From positions 18,551 through 82,550 of the forward strand of contig NZ_JBHZOL010000087.1 in the NCBI RefSeq assembly GCF_042788235.1: a stretch of DNA of 64,000 nt, given 5' to 3'. A program made the position numbers and the translations under genes. Below are positions 24,391 to 33,383 of this stretch, in pieces (the stretch's first letter is position 1; the number at the start of each line of letters is the position of its first letter). The notes below the pieces were generated by a model, which was given only the letters and a program-made list of their open reading frames with translations, made no database searches and was not told where the DNA came from. Source of the DNA: Sphaerothrix epifaneia. Its GTDB lineage: Bacteria > Cyanobacteriota > Cyanobacteriia > Phormidesmidales > Phormidesmidaceae.

Positions 24391-25644
24391 TTAGCGACTG
24401 AATTTTTGGAAAGCTAGGGTAACGTTATGCCCCCCAAAGCCAAATGAATTAGACAAAGCAACGTCCACTTTTAGGGCACGGCTTTGATTGGGTACATAGT
24501 CCAAATCACAGCCAGAATCAGGATTTTCCAGGTTGATCGTAGGCGGTACCTGATCATTGGCAACAGCCATGACTGTTGCAACGCCTTCAATCCCCCCTGA
24601 ACCTCCCAACAGGTGCCCAGTCATAGATTTAGTAGAGCTAACAGCGATTTCATAAGCGCGATCGCCCAAGGCTCGTTTGATGGCTTCAGTTTCTGTCGGA
24701 TCGTTGGCTGGTGTACTGGTGCCGTGGGCATTGATGTAGTTAATGTCTTGCGGCTGTAGCCCCGCATCTTTGAGAGCTAGCTGAATTGAGCGGGCAGCCC
24801 CTTCACCACCGGGTACAGGTGCGGTCATGTGGTAGGCATCACACGTCATGCCATAGCCAACGATTTCAGCGTAAATTTTGGCTCCTCGGCTAAGGGCATG
24901 TTCCAGTTCTTCGAGCAGCAAAACGCCGCAGCCTTCACCCATGACAAAGCCATCGCGATCGCGATCGAAAGGGCGACTGGCATGAGCCGGATCATCATTG
25001 CGGGTAGATAGCGCTCTGGCTGAAGCAAACCCGGCCACTGCCAGCGGCGTAATGGCAGCTTCAGTGCCGCCAGCAACCATCGCTTGCGCATAGCCTTGTT
25101 GAACTAGACGAAAGGCATCACCAATGGCATTAGAGCCTGCTGCACAAGCGGTAACCGGGCAAGAATTAGGGCCTTTTGCTCCTAAATGAATAGCAGTCAA
25201 CCCTGCCGCCATATTGGCAATCATCATGGGCACCATAAACGGGCTACACCGACTGGGGCCACGGCTTAAATAAATTTCTTGCTGGTCTTCTAAAACTTTG
25301 ATGCCGCCGACGCCGGTGCCAATCATGACACCGACTTGCTCGGCGTTTAGATCAGTAATCTGAAACTGGGCATCTTCGATAGCTTGCTGGCTTGCCGCTA
25401 CCGCAAACTGAGCAAAGCGATCCATACGCTTAGCATCTTTGCGATCGACATAGTCGAGCGGGTCAAATCCTTTGACTTCACCTGCAATCCGACAAGCATG
25501 TTTAGAGGCATCAAAGGCAGTAATAACATCAATACCGTTGCGACCGCTGATCAACCCCTCCCAATAGTCAGAGAGCGTATTTCCTAACGGCGTAACAGCG
25601 CCTAGTCCCGTAATAACAACACGCTTTTTATTAAAATCTGCCAT
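24391..25644 (-). CDS. fabF: Beta-ketoacyl-ACP synthase II
   Basis: FabF condenses acyl-ACP with malonyl-ACP in fatty acid elongation. The 417-residue thiolase-fold enzyme starts KKRVVITGLGAVTPLGN and has the nucleophile in GPNSCPVTACAAGSNAIG (Cys in TACAAG), the two catalytic His in NAHGTSTPANDPTE and STKSMTGHLLGGSGG, and ends NSFGFGGHNVTLAFQK. This is complete and unremarkable. ATG 25644 lies 72 bases after acpP, which together with tkt downstream makes the conserved cyanobacterial acpP-fabF-tkt neighbourhood. Confidence 0.98.
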   Translation of the reverse strand: MADFNKKRVVITGLGAVTPLGNTLSDYWEGLISGRNGIDVITAFDASKHACRIAGEVKGFDPLDYVDRKDAKRMDRFAQFAVAASQQAIEDAQFQITDLNAEQVGVMIGTGVGGIKVLEDQQEIYLSRGPSRCSPFMVPMMIANMAAGLTAIHLGAKGPNSCPVTACAAGSNAIGDAFRLVQQGYAQAMVAGGTEAAITPLAVAGFASARALSTRNDDPAHASRPFDRDRDGFVMGEGCGVLLLEELEHALSRGAKIYAEIVGYGMTCDAYHMTAPVPGGEGAARSIQLALKDAGLQPQDINYINAHGTSTPANDPTETEAIKRALGDRAYEIAVSSTKSMTGHLLGGSGGIEGVATVMAVANDQVPPTINLENPDSGCDLDYVPNQSRALKVDVALSNSFGFGGHNVTLAFQKFSR

Positions 25645-25716
25645 GACTTACTTACAAACTAATCGATGTCTACCCAGAGTGCAGATAGCCTGATCTTCTT
25701 GAGGCGTATTTGCCCT

Positions 25717-25962
25717 CTAAACAGCGGATTTTTCTTTGATGAAGTCTACAGCAGCTTGAACGGTGCCGATATTTTCAGCCGCTTCATCAGGAATTTCAAT
25801 ATCAAACTCTTCTTCTAGGGCCATTACCAATTCAACGGTATCTAGGGAATCGGCCCCTAAGTCATTAGCGAAGCTAGCTTCGGGCTTAACTTCCGACTCT
25901 TCCACACCCAGTTGCTCAGCAACAATCTTTTGAACCTTTTCAAAAACTGCGTCCTGGCTCAT
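25717..25962 (-). CDS. acpP: Acyl carrier protein
   Basis: AcpP carries growing acyl chains on a 4'-phosphopantetheine arm. The 81-residue acidic protein contains the attachment motif GADSLDTVEL, where Ser39 is modified by holo-ACP synthase, and is otherwise canonical (VQKIVAEQLGVEESEV, EEEFDIEIPDEAAENIGTV). The start ATG 25962 has AAGAGAAGAGG upstream. It heads the acpP-fabF-tkt group on the minus strand and is divergent from psaC. Confidence 0.98.
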   Translation of the reverse strand: MSQDAVFEKVQKIVAEQLGVEESEVKPEASFANDLGADSLDTVELVMALEEEFDIEIPDEAAENIGTVQAAVDFIKEKSAV

Positions 25963-26353
25963 GTTCCTCTTCTCTTAGCGACCGTAATAAACCAAATACA
26001 TTCCGCATACCTAAACTACGATACACGCAACTAAATCAAGCGAACAGCCCTTGAACTAGCTCTTTTCTCGGGTTTAAGCATTCCTACATCTTAATCTGAA
26101 AGCGTACCTCTCTTCGCCACGAATGCAGCAATCAATGCTGAAACCGCAGTGGCATGACGATCCAAAGCGATCGCTTTTAACCAAGGATATTACGTTCCAT
26201 AAAGTTTTGTGGTTAAGCGTTCAATCTGGAAAATCCCTCGCTATAGACTATTCATTGATTGGAGAACCCTTACCTGATGGTCGATTCCAGAGGTCATTCT
26301 TGATGCTCTGGCTTTGTACTATTGAAAATCTTTAACATTGGAGTCTTAATTCA
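25963..26353. promoter_or_regulatory. Divergent spacer between acpP and psaC
   Basis: A 391-base spacer between two highly expressed divergent genes. It should hold both promoters. A 70-codon open frame (26123-26335) crosses it but has no family resemblance or ribosome binding site. No stable hairpin was identified. Confidence 0.5.
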
Positions 26354-26599
26354 ATGTCTCATTCAGTCAAAATCTACGATACTTGTATCGGCTGTACGCA
26401 GTGCGTCCGGGCTTGTCCTACGGACGTTTTGGAGATGGTGCCCTGGGATGGCTGTAAAGCTGGCCAGATTGCCTCTTCGCCTCGAACTCAAGACTGTGTG
26501 GGCTGCAAGCGGTGTGAAACGGCTTGCCCTACTGACTTTTTGAGTATTCGAGTTTATCTAGGAGCTGAAACCACGCGTAGCATGGGCTTAGCTTACTAG
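26354..26599 (+). CDS. psaC: Photosystem I iron-sulfur center protein PsaC
   Basis: PsaC binds the terminal [4Fe-4S] clusters FA and FB on the stromal/cytosolic face of photosystem I and passes electrons to ferredoxin or flavodoxin. The 81-residue sequence has the two cluster motifs CIGCTQCVRACP and CVGCKRCETACP and ends ETTRSMGLAY, as in essentially all oxygenic phototrophs. It is a single-gene transcription unit with a strong terminator 56 bases after the stop. ATG 26354 is the only reasonable start. Confidence 0.99.
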   Translation: MSHSVKIYDTCIGCTQCVRACPTDVLEMVPWDGCKAGQIASSPRTQDCVGCKRCETACPTDFLSIRVYLGAETTRSMGLAY

Positions 26600-26655
26600 G
26601 GCATACGCCGACCTTGATTATCCTGTCGTCCTTAAATTTAAGGATGCTAAGCTGC

Positions 26656-26679
26656 GGGGGAACGTTTCCCCCTTTTTTT
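26656..26679 (+). terminator. Intrinsic terminator of psaC
   Basis: GGGGGAA (26656-26662) pairs with TTCCCCC (26666-26672) around CGT and is followed by seven T. It is a textbook rho-independent terminator for psaC. A 14-base palindrome CCTTAAATTTAAGG (26630-26643) sits just before it. Confidence 0.93.
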
Positions 26680-26689
26680 GTGGCAGCTT

Positions 26690-27871
26690 TTATTTAAGAC
26701 TTGGTACATAAGATTGGTTTTGCTCGGTGGGGGTGAGATCGGCTAAGGCCAGATCGCGGCGGATCAAGCGTCCATTTGGCCCAATAATCTGACGGGGTAA
26801 ATCGGCTAAGTTAATCAGGCTGCGATCGCCCATGTTATAGCCTGTATAGGTTGTCGTATCCGTCTGCCAAAAGATATCCATCACTGTAAGCGTTTGCATC
26901 GGCGCATCAATTCGTCCGAGCCAGGTGCGAGGCCCGCTACCTAAGGCACCGCAATGAAGAAACTCCAAGTTACCTAAGCGAGCCGGGTAATAGGCGTGAT
27001 GGTGCCCACAGATATAGGTATGAACGTTGTGACGCTCTAATAGGGCACGCAGCTCATCCGCCCGCTCTAGAATTTCGCCAGCGCGATCGCGACCTTGCGA
27101 TACCGCGTAAAACGGCAAATGTCCTATCACAATGCGGCGCTTGGCGCTTTGTGCTTCAGCGCTAGCCAAACTGCGATCGGCCCAGGCCACCTCATCTGCG
27201 GCCACCGTCGCTGAAGAGGCATCCCAAACTAGATAAAAAATGTCATTGTGCAGAGCGCTGTAGTAGAAGGGGTATCCGGCGCGATCGACAAAGTTGAGGC
27301 CAACGTCTCGCTGCGAGTCTTGCCAGTAAGCCTGAGCCAAATCTCGTTCCAGCCCATAGAGAAAATTGCCGTTGACTTTGACGCTAGAAGCATCGTGATT
27401 GCCCAAAGTAAAAATGAACGGCAGTCCCGTTTGTCGAATGGGCTGCAGCACTTTTTGGTCAAACCCAGCCCACATCGCCCGAATTTCAGACTCCGTGAGT
27501 GAAAGCTTTTGCCCAGCTACCATATCGCCTGCGCACACAACTAGATCGGGCTGCCAGTCCGCTACCATCTGAGCCGCTTCTTCAACTTCAGCGCGATAAT
27601 CGGTCGAACCATAGGGGCTGTTAATGTCGCTAAAGACCACTAGCCGCACATCCCCCCGTTGCGGCCCATACATCCCAGCAGGACTGGGGTTGCTCGGCAT
27701 TACCGTTTTTGCCCCCGCTTTAAACGATTCGCCAGCCGCCGCGATCGCTTGCGTGTCGGCCAACGCCGGGGTCAAACTGGTACGACTAAAGACTCGATGG
27801 CTCACCCAACTGGTACTCGCACCGAGGGTCAGCCCCCCCAAAACTAAAAAATGGCGACGGCTAAGGCTCAT
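26690..27871 (-). CDS. Tat-exported metallophosphoesterase
   Basis: A 393-residue calcineurin-fold phosphoesterase with a twin-arginine signal peptide, MSLSRRHFLVLGGLTLGAS, so it is exported folded to the periplasm or thylakoid lumen. The metal motifs are in order: VVFSDINSPYG, VCAGDMV, TLGNHD, IGHLPFY and YICGHHHAYY. The fold resembles purple acid phosphatase-like enzymes; the substrate is unknown, though phosphate scavenging is common for exported members. The frame extends to 27895, but ATG 27871 gives a proper Tat signal. It is divergent from the aconitase gene, and convergent with psaC, whose terminator lies 11 bases away. Confidence 0.9.
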   Translation of the reverse strand: MSLSRRHFLVLGGLTLGASTSWVSHRVFSRTSLTPALADTQAIAAAGESFKAGAKTVMPSNPSPAGMYGPQRGDVRLVVFSDINSPYGSTDYRAEVEEAAQMVADWQPDLVVCAGDMVAGQKLSLTESEIRAMWAGFDQKVLQPIRQTGLPFIFTLGNHDASSVKVNGNFLYGLERDLAQAYWQDSQRDVGLNFVDRAGYPFYYSALHNDIFYLVWDASSATVAADEVAWADRSLASAEAQSAKRRIVIGHLPFYAVSQGRDRAGEILERADELRALLERHNVHTYICGHHHAYYPARLGNLEFLHCGALGSGPRTWLGRIDAPMQTLTVMDIFWQTDTTTYTGYNMGDRSLINLADLPRQIIGPNGRLIRRDLALADLTPTEQNQSYVPSLK

Positions 27872-28022
27872 AGCAGTTAAACAGCAGCAGATCACCCAAA
27901 CTTTAGCATTGAGCGATTGAATTGCGGTTAAGAACTTGAGATCGGTTCTTTCCTCTGTCAGATGTCAGATCGATCAAATTAGATTCCAATGTGGGGCAAT
28001 ATTGCCGCTAGTTTTACTGCTT

Positions 28023-30008
28023 ATGAGCGCTGCCCCCTTGAATGTCACCCAAAAGCTAATTCAGTCTCACCTGGTTTCAGGCCAGCTAGAACCGGGGGCG
28101 GAAATTGGTTTGCGCATTGACCAATCACTCACGCAAGATGCCACCGGGACGATGGTGATGTTAGAGCTAGAGGCAATGGGACTTGATCGGGTCAAAACCG
28201 AGCTATCAGCTCAGTATGTCGATCACAATCTATTGCAAACCGACTATAAAAATGCAGACGATCACGCCTTTTTGCGTTCTGCCTGTCAACGCTTTGGCAT
28301 CTGGTATAGCCGTCCGGGCAATGGCATTTCTCATGTTGTCCATATGGAGCGCTTTGGGGTTCCTGGGAAAACCCTGATCGGCTCAGATAGCCATACCCCT
28401 GCTGCTGGCGCGATGGCAATGCTCGCTTTTGGGGCGGGCGGCCTTGATGTGGCTTTGGCAATGGCCGGAAAGCCCATGTTTATTAAAATGCCACGGGTTT
28501 TGGGAGTTAAACTCACGGGTGAATTACCAGACTGGGTTAGCGCGAAAGATGTGATTCTAGAGATGCTGCGCCGCTACGACGTTGATGGTGGTCGAGGGCT
28601 AATTGTGGAGTATTACGGGCCAGGGCTTGCCAGCCTTAGCGCCATGGATCGCCACGTAATCGCCAACATGGGTACCGAGCTAGGAGCGACGTCGACGGTA
28701 TTTCCCGCCGATCAAGAAGTTCAACGGTTTTTGACGGAGCAGCAGCGAGGAGAAGTCTGGACAGAAATTATTGCCGACGCTGGCGCTAGCTACGATCTCC
28801 AAACCGAAATCAATTTGTCAGAACTGGTACCGCTGATTGCCTGCCCGAGCAGTCCGGGGAATGTGGTAACAGTGCGGCAAGTGGAGGGGCGCGACGTGGG
28901 TCAGGTGGTAATCGGGTCTTCGGCCAATCCAGGACTGCGGGATTTTTGGATAGTCAGCGCGATCGCGAAAGGAAAAGTCGCCTGCGATCGCGTTTCTTTT
29001 GATATCAACCCCACCTCGCGGCAGGTGATTGAAAATTTAGCAGTGATGGATGATAGCCCTTTTCTCGATTTAATCCAGGCTGGGGCTAGGTTTCATCAGG
29101 CAGGCTGTCTCGGCTGCATTGGTATGGGGCAAGCGCCCGCTTCAAAACAAATTTCACTGCGAACGATGCCGCGTAACTTTCCGGGGCGATCGGGTACAGC
29201 CGATGATCAAGTTTATTTGTGCAGTCCGGAAACAGCCGTAGCCGCTGCCCTGACCGGAAAAATTACCGATCCGCGCGACTTAGCCAGCTTATACGACCTG
29301 ATCTATCCCCCCTACCAGCCGCCAGAACAGACCATTATCAACACCGATATGTTAGTGGCTCCCCCCAAAGAGGGTAGCCCGGTCAAGATTGAAAAAGGCC
29401 CCAACATTAAATCGTTTCCTGACTTTGAAGCCCTGCCCGATACCGCAACCGTACCCGTGCTGCTGAAGGTAGGCGACAACATTTCCACCGACGAGATTTT
29501 GCCGGCTGGAGCACGGGTTTTGCCATTTCGCAGCAATATTCCTGGCATCAGTCAGTTTGTTTACTACCTCAACGACCCCACCTTTGCCGAACGGGCTGAA
29601 GCCAGCAAAGCTCAATTTGGCGGTCATGTGCTGGTAGCGGGTCATAACTATGCCCAAGGATCTAGCCGGGAACATGCCGCGATCGCTCCACGTTATTTAG
29701 GTCAAATTGCCGTCTTAGCTAAATCCTATGCCCGCATTGGCTGGCAAAACCTGGTGAACTTTGGCATCTTGCCCTTAGAGTTTGTCAACCCAGACGACTA
29801 CGCCACCGTCAACGCCGCCGATGAAATCGAACTGGTCAACCTGCGAACCGTTGTCTACTCCAAAGAACCGTTTCAGGCCAAAAATTTGACCCAAGGTTTA
29901 ACCTATGAGCTGACCCATCAACTCAGCGATCGCCAACGACAGGTCATCCTGTTAGGCGGCCTAATCAACGAATACAAAGCCAAACTGAAAGAAGACGGCA
30001 ACTGCTAA
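28023..30008 (+). CDS. Aconitate hydratase family protein, Aquifex type
   Basis: A 661-residue aconitase-superfamily hydro-lyase with the swivel domain fused at the C terminus. ERFGVPGKTLIGSDSHTPAAGAM and the cluster cysteines in QAGCLGCIGMGQAP indicate the [4Fe-4S] active site; the swivel has GDNISTDEILPAG and NYAQGSSREHAAIAPRYLG. The length and these motifs match the putative aconitase group first described in Aquifex rather than AcnB, the enzyme usual in cyanobacteria, so citrate/isocitrate may not be its only substrate. The frame is open to 27936, but ATG 28023 (MSAAPLNVTQKLI) matches homologues. It is followed by 293 bases before trxA. Confidence 0.87.
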   Translation: MSAAPLNVTQKLIQSHLVSGQLEPGAEIGLRIDQSLTQDATGTMVMLELEAMGLDRVKTELSAQYVDHNLLQTDYKNADDHAFLRSACQRFGIWYSRPGNGISHVVHMERFGVPGKTLIGSDSHTPAAGAMAMLAFGAGGLDVALAMAGKPMFIKMPRVLGVKLTGELPDWVSAKDVILEMLRRYDVDGGRGLIVEYYGPGLASLSAMDRHVIANMGTELGATSTVFPADQEVQRFLTEQQRGEVWTEIIADAGASYDLQTEINLSELVPLIACPSSPGNVVTVRQVEGRDVGQVVIGSSANPGLRDFWIVSAIAKGKVACDRVSFDINPTSRQVIENLAVMDDSPFLDLIQAGARFHQAGCLGCIGMGQAPASKQISLRTMPRNFPGRSGTADDQVYLCSPETAVAAALTGKITDPRDLASLYDLIYPPYQPPEQTIINTDMLVAPPKEGSPVKIEKGPNIKSFPDFEALPDTATVPVLLKVGDNISTDEILPAGARVLPFRSNIPGISQFVYYLNDPTFAERAEASKAQFGGHVLVAGHNYAQGSSREHAAIAPRYLGQIAVLAKSYARIGWQNLVNFGILPLEFVNPDDYATVNAADEIELVNLRTVVYSKEPFQAKNLTQGLTYELTHQLSDRQRQVILLGGLINEYKAKLKEDGNC

Positions 30009-30301
30009 AAAATTCAGAAAGACCCAAAGCCCGCAAAGCTTGGCATAATTCTGCGGTCAGTTACAAGTCAGTAAACACTGTAAAGGACTGAAGCTTTAGC
30101 TAGATCAAAAATCAACTATTCCTCAAGGAAGTTGACAACAGATAACAACGGTTTAAAGACTGAATTGCAGTCACCCCAAAGTCTGAAAAGGCAGACGTTT
30201 ATCAAGATATTTATACAGAATTGTATAGGGCTTGATGCAAAGGCGTTGGTTTTGGCTATGGTAAGATTCTGAATGGATAGCAGAAGCAAGGATTTCTAGG
30301 C

Positions 30302-30622
30302 ATGTCAGCCGCACAAGTTACAGATTCTACGTTTAAGCAAGAGGTACTTGAGAGCGACGTTCCGGTCTTAGTCGATTTTTGGGCCCCTTGGTGCGGCCCT
30401 TGCCGGATGGTTGCTCCCGTTGTTGATGAAATTGCCGAGCAGTATGCTGGGCAAGTCAAAGTTGTCAAAGTTAATACTGACGAAAACCCTAGCGTGGCCA
30501 GTCAGTATGGCATTCGGAGTATTCCGACACTGATGATTTTCAAAGGTGGGCAACGAGTAGACATGGTTGTTGGGGCCGTTCCCAAAACGACCTTGGCTAA
30601 CACGCTAGAGAAGTATCTCTAG
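30302..30622 (+). CDS. trxA: Thioredoxin
   Basis: A 106-residue m-type thioredoxin with the active site WAPWCGPCRM (Cys31 and Cys34) and the cis-proline segment IRSIPTLMIFKGG. It is reduced by thioredoxin reductase or ferredoxin-thioredoxin reductase and reduces targets such as PrxQ-type peroxiredoxin and Calvin-cycle enzymes in the cytosol. ATG 30302 follows an AAGGA sequence by about ten bases. It is a single-gene unit flanked by a terminator-like hairpin. Confidence 0.98.
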   Translation: MSAAQVTDSTFKQEVLESDVPVLVDFWAPWCGPCRMVAPVVDEIAEQYAGQVKVVKVNTDENPSVASQYGIRSIPTLMIFKGGQRVDMVVGAVPKTTLANTLEKYL

Positions 30623-30699
30623 TGATCTTGCTTTAGCGGCAACATAGCTGAGCAGTCATTAGATTCCTCAATCATCTAAAGTAAAGATCTTCAAAGTAC

Positions 30700-30734
30700 A
30701 GCCCTAGTCTTTGCGACTGGGGCTGATTTTGTTG
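30700..30734 (+). terminator. Likely terminator of trxA
   Basis: AGCCCTAGTC (30700-30709) pairs with GACTGGGGCT (30715-30724), with one T-G pair and the loop TTTGC. GATTTTGTT follows. The stem is strong and the T-tract modest. Confidence 0.7.
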
Positions 30735-30858
30735 ACGCTTATAGCCAAAGGCAGAGAGATAACTGCTGCAAAAAAACCTTTGCGTCTGGCATCTTTAGCC
30801 TTCTGGCTTTGGCTATAAATCTCGCTAGAATAAAGTGCTAGCCGTTAATTCGAAGGTT

Positions 30859-31926
30859 ATGGTTGCTTCTCCATCCGATTTGCCGACTTCGATTCAATCA
30901 GATATGGCCAGCTTTATGGCGCAAGTTTCTAGCCTGCAACATGGGCAACTAATCCAGCAGGTGTTAGAAACGATTCTACGGATGGTTGGCCGCGAGGCGG
31001 ATCGACTGGACTGGAAGATCCTAAACTATGCCCTGCAAGATATGGAAAAGGGCTTTCAGTTGTTTTATCCCCATCGGCACATTCGCAAAGTAACTATTTT
31101 TGGCTCGGCTCGTCTGTCAGCCGACAGTCCCGAGTATCAAATGGCTCTAGAATTTGCTCAGCGTATCACTCAGCAAGGGTTCATGGTAATGACCGGGGCG
31201 GGTGGCGGCATTATGGAAGCGGGTAATAAAGGCGCTGGGCCTGATCAGTCCTTTGGCCTTAATATCCAGTTGCCGTTTGAGCAAGGGGCGAATCCAGCCA
31301 TTGAAAACGACCCCAAGCTGCTGAATTTTAAGTACTTTTTTACCCGCAAGCTTTTTTTCCTCCGAGAGAGTGACGCATTAGCGCTTTTCCCAGGTGGATT
31401 TGGGACTCAAGACGAAGCTTTCGAAGCTTTAACGTTAGTGCAAACCGGAAAAGCAGGGCCTTTGCCTTTGGTTTTAGTCGATCGCCCAGGGGGTGACTAC
31501 TGGCTCAGTTGGGATAGCTATATTCGTAGTCATTTGCTTGAGCGGGGTCTGATCAGTTTAGACGACCCCAGCTTGTATACAATTACTCATAACCTAGATG
31601 AAGCTTGTGAAGCTATTTCTAGCTTTTACCGAGTTTTTCACTCTACACGTTATGTCGGAGAGCAACTAGTTATTCGCTTGAAGCAGCCGATCTCTGAAAC
31701 GGCGATCGCCCAGCTTAATCAAGACTTTAGCGACATTCTCAAATCTGGCAAAATTCAGGCCAGCCAGGTTTTAGCTGCCGAACAGGGTGACGAAACCGAA
31801 CATTTGCCTCGCTTAGTCCTGCACTTTAACCATCGTGATTTTGGCCGCCTTTACCAGCTCATTGGTACCCTCAATCAATTAGGCGACGACCATTCACCCG
31901 CCTCTGAGCATCCTGAACAAAAGTAG
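30859..31926 (+). CDS. LOG-family (lysine-decarboxylase-like Rossmann) protein, long form
   Basis: A 355-residue protein with the LOG core between about residues 80 and 260: TIFGSARLSADSPEY, MTGAGGGIMEAGNKGA and the signature PGGFGTQDEAFEALT, matching PGGxGTxxE. LOG proteins of plants and bacteria release cytokinin free bases from nucleotides by phosphoribohydrolase action; many bacterial ones are misnamed lysine decarboxylases. This one carries about 75 extra residues before the core and 90 after, as in other cyanobacterial members, so its substrate may differ. GTG 30835 is a possible start, but ATG 30859 follows AAGG and was chosen. It is monocistronic and convergent with pepP. Confidence 0.88.
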   Translation: MVASPSDLPTSIQSDMASFMAQVSSLQHGQLIQQVLETILRMVGREADRLDWKILNYALQDMEKGFQLFYPHRHIRKVTIFGSARLSADSPEYQMALEFAQRITQQGFMVMTGAGGGIMEAGNKGAGPDQSFGLNIQLPFEQGANPAIENDPKLLNFKYFFTRKLFFLRESDALALFPGGFGTQDEAFEALTLVQTGKAGPLPLVLVDRPGGDYWLSWDSYIRSHLLERGLISLDDPSLYTITHNLDEACEAISSFYRVFHSTRYVGEQLVIRLKQPISETAIAQLNQDFSDILKSGKIQASQVLAAEQGDETEHLPRLVLHFNHRDFGRLYQLIGTLNQLGDDHSPASEHPEQK

Positions 31927-31976
31927 AAACCGGGCGTTGAAGTATAGGCTGTAGCGACAAGCGTTGAGACACCTCA

Positions 31977-32014
31977 GCCTTCTGCCCCCTGCTATCGAGC
32001 ATGAGGCAGAAGGC
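31977..32014. repeat. 10-bp inverted repeat between convergent genes
   Basis: GCCTTCTGCC (31977-31986) and GGCAGAAGGC (32005-32014) are perfect inverted arms with an 18-base loop. The repeat lies between the convergent LOG-family and aminopeptidase genes. It lacks a T-tract on either strand but may block read-through. Confidence 0.5.
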
Positions 32015-32064
32015 AAAAAGAAAGCCATTCCGCCAAAGCAAAGACTGAAAAACTGGGCTATCTC

Positions 32065-33378
32065 TTAGCTACGCTCCATCACATCAACCGCTTTAGGAAC
32101 GCCTGCCGTCAGCACCTCATGCCCCGTTTCAGTTACCAGCAAATCGTCTTCAATTCGAATGCCAATACCCCGCCAGCAATTGTCAACTTCCGGCTGTCCC
32201 TCGGCGGGTTCGTAATAAGGGGAGATATAAATTCCGGGTTCTACCGTCACCACATTTCCAGGTTCAAAAGGCTTCCAGGTTTTGTCGGCATTGCGTAAGA
32301 TGCCAACATCGTGAACATCCAAACCCAAAAAATGGCCAGTCCCATGCATGAAGAAGGCTTTATACTGCTTATTTTCAATTAGCTCATCCACAGTTCCCCG
32401 CAGTAAACCCAACGCCACTAAGCCATCTGTAATTGTTCGAGTCGCAGCATCATGAAAGGCATTGAAGGGTTTTCCAGGCTGAACCTCAGCGATCGCCTGT
32501 TGCTGTGCTTCCAGCACCAACTCGTACAAAACGCGTTGTTCGGGAGAAAATCGTCCTCCAACTGGAAAAGTTCGGGTAATGTCTGCGTTGTAGTAATCGT
32601 AAGCACAGCCAGCATCAATCAACAGGAGATCGTCGGCCTGTAGCTGACGTCGGTTTTCAATATAGTGAAGAATACAGGCATTCTCACCAGAAGCCACAAT
32701 AGAAGGATAAGCAGGCCCCATTCCCCCTTGGCGTCGAAAACGCTGCTCTAATTCGGCTTGAATTTCATACTCGTAAATACCCGGTCGAGCCATTTCGCGA
32801 GCAGCGTTATGAGCTTCAACGGTAATCGCGATCGCTTTTCGCATCAGCACCAGTTCTTCCGACTGCTTAACCCGTCGCATCGCCTGTAGCAGTAACTTAG
32901 CATCCTCAATGGCGACTGGCCCAGTACCTCGCTTTGTATAAGTCGCTAATAGTCGTTGCCATAGCTGCAAAATCTTTTGATTAAACGCTGAATCCAGGCC
33001 AAAATGATAGTACAAACGATCGGCATTTTCTACATAGTCCGGCAGCTTCTCCTCAAGCTCCTCAATAGAATAAACCTCATCCGCCTCATACAGTTCCTTA
33101 GCGCGATCGACGCCCAAACGGTAACCCGTCCAGGTTTCTTTAGCCAAATCTTTGGGCTGAACAAACAGTACAAATCTATGCTTGTCATGGTGAGGCGCTA
33201 ATACCGCTACCGCCTCTGGTTCGTTGAACCCCGTCAAATAATAAAAGTCGCTGTCCTGCCGAAAAGGATACTCGACATCGTTGTGCATGACAGCCATCGG
33301 CGCACTACGAAAAATAGCCGTCGCTGTGCCCAACTGAGCCATCAGCTCAGCCCGCCGCTGAGAATAGTTAATTTGCAT
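32065..33378 (-). CDS. Aminopeptidase P family (Xaa-Pro) peptidase
   Basis: A 437-residue M24 metallopeptidase that removes N-terminal residues before proline. It has the N-terminal creatinase-like domain (FRSAPMAVMHNDVEYPFRQDSDFYYLTGF) and the pita-bread catalytic domain with dinuclear metal ligands: DAGCAYDYYNADITRTFP (two Asp), HGTGHFLGLDVHD (His), VVTVEPGIYI (Glu) and GIRIEDDLLV (Glu). Complete, cytosolic, and the usual PepP size. ATG 33378 is six bases from the stop of the upstream MBL-like gene on the same strand, so they are probably co-transcribed. Confidence 0.95.
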   Translation of the reverse strand: MQINYSQRRAELMAQLGTATAIFRSAPMAVMHNDVEYPFRQDSDFYYLTGFNEPEAVAVLAPHHDKHRFVLFVQPKDLAKETWTGYRLGVDRAKELYEADEVYSIEELEEKLPDYVENADRLYYHFGLDSAFNQKILQLWQRLLATYTKRGTGPVAIEDAKLLLQAMRRVKQSEELVLMRKAIAITVEAHNAAREMARPGIYEYEIQAELEQRFRRQGGMGPAYPSIVASGENACILHYIENRRQLQADDLLLIDAGCAYDYYNADITRTFPVGGRFSPEQRVLYELVLEAQQQAIAEVQPGKPFNAFHDAATRTITDGLVALGLLRGTVDELIENKQYKAFFMHGTGHFLGLDVHDVGILRNADKTWKPFEPGNVVTVEPGIYISPYYEPAEGQPEVDNCWRGIGIRIEDDLLVTETGHEVLTAGVPKAVDVMERS

Positions 33379-33383
33379 GCTGC

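Noticed and set aside
26123..26335. 70-codon frame in the acpP-psaC spacer
   Set aside because: No ribosome binding site, no family resemblance, and it lies in a spacer that must hold two divergent promoters.
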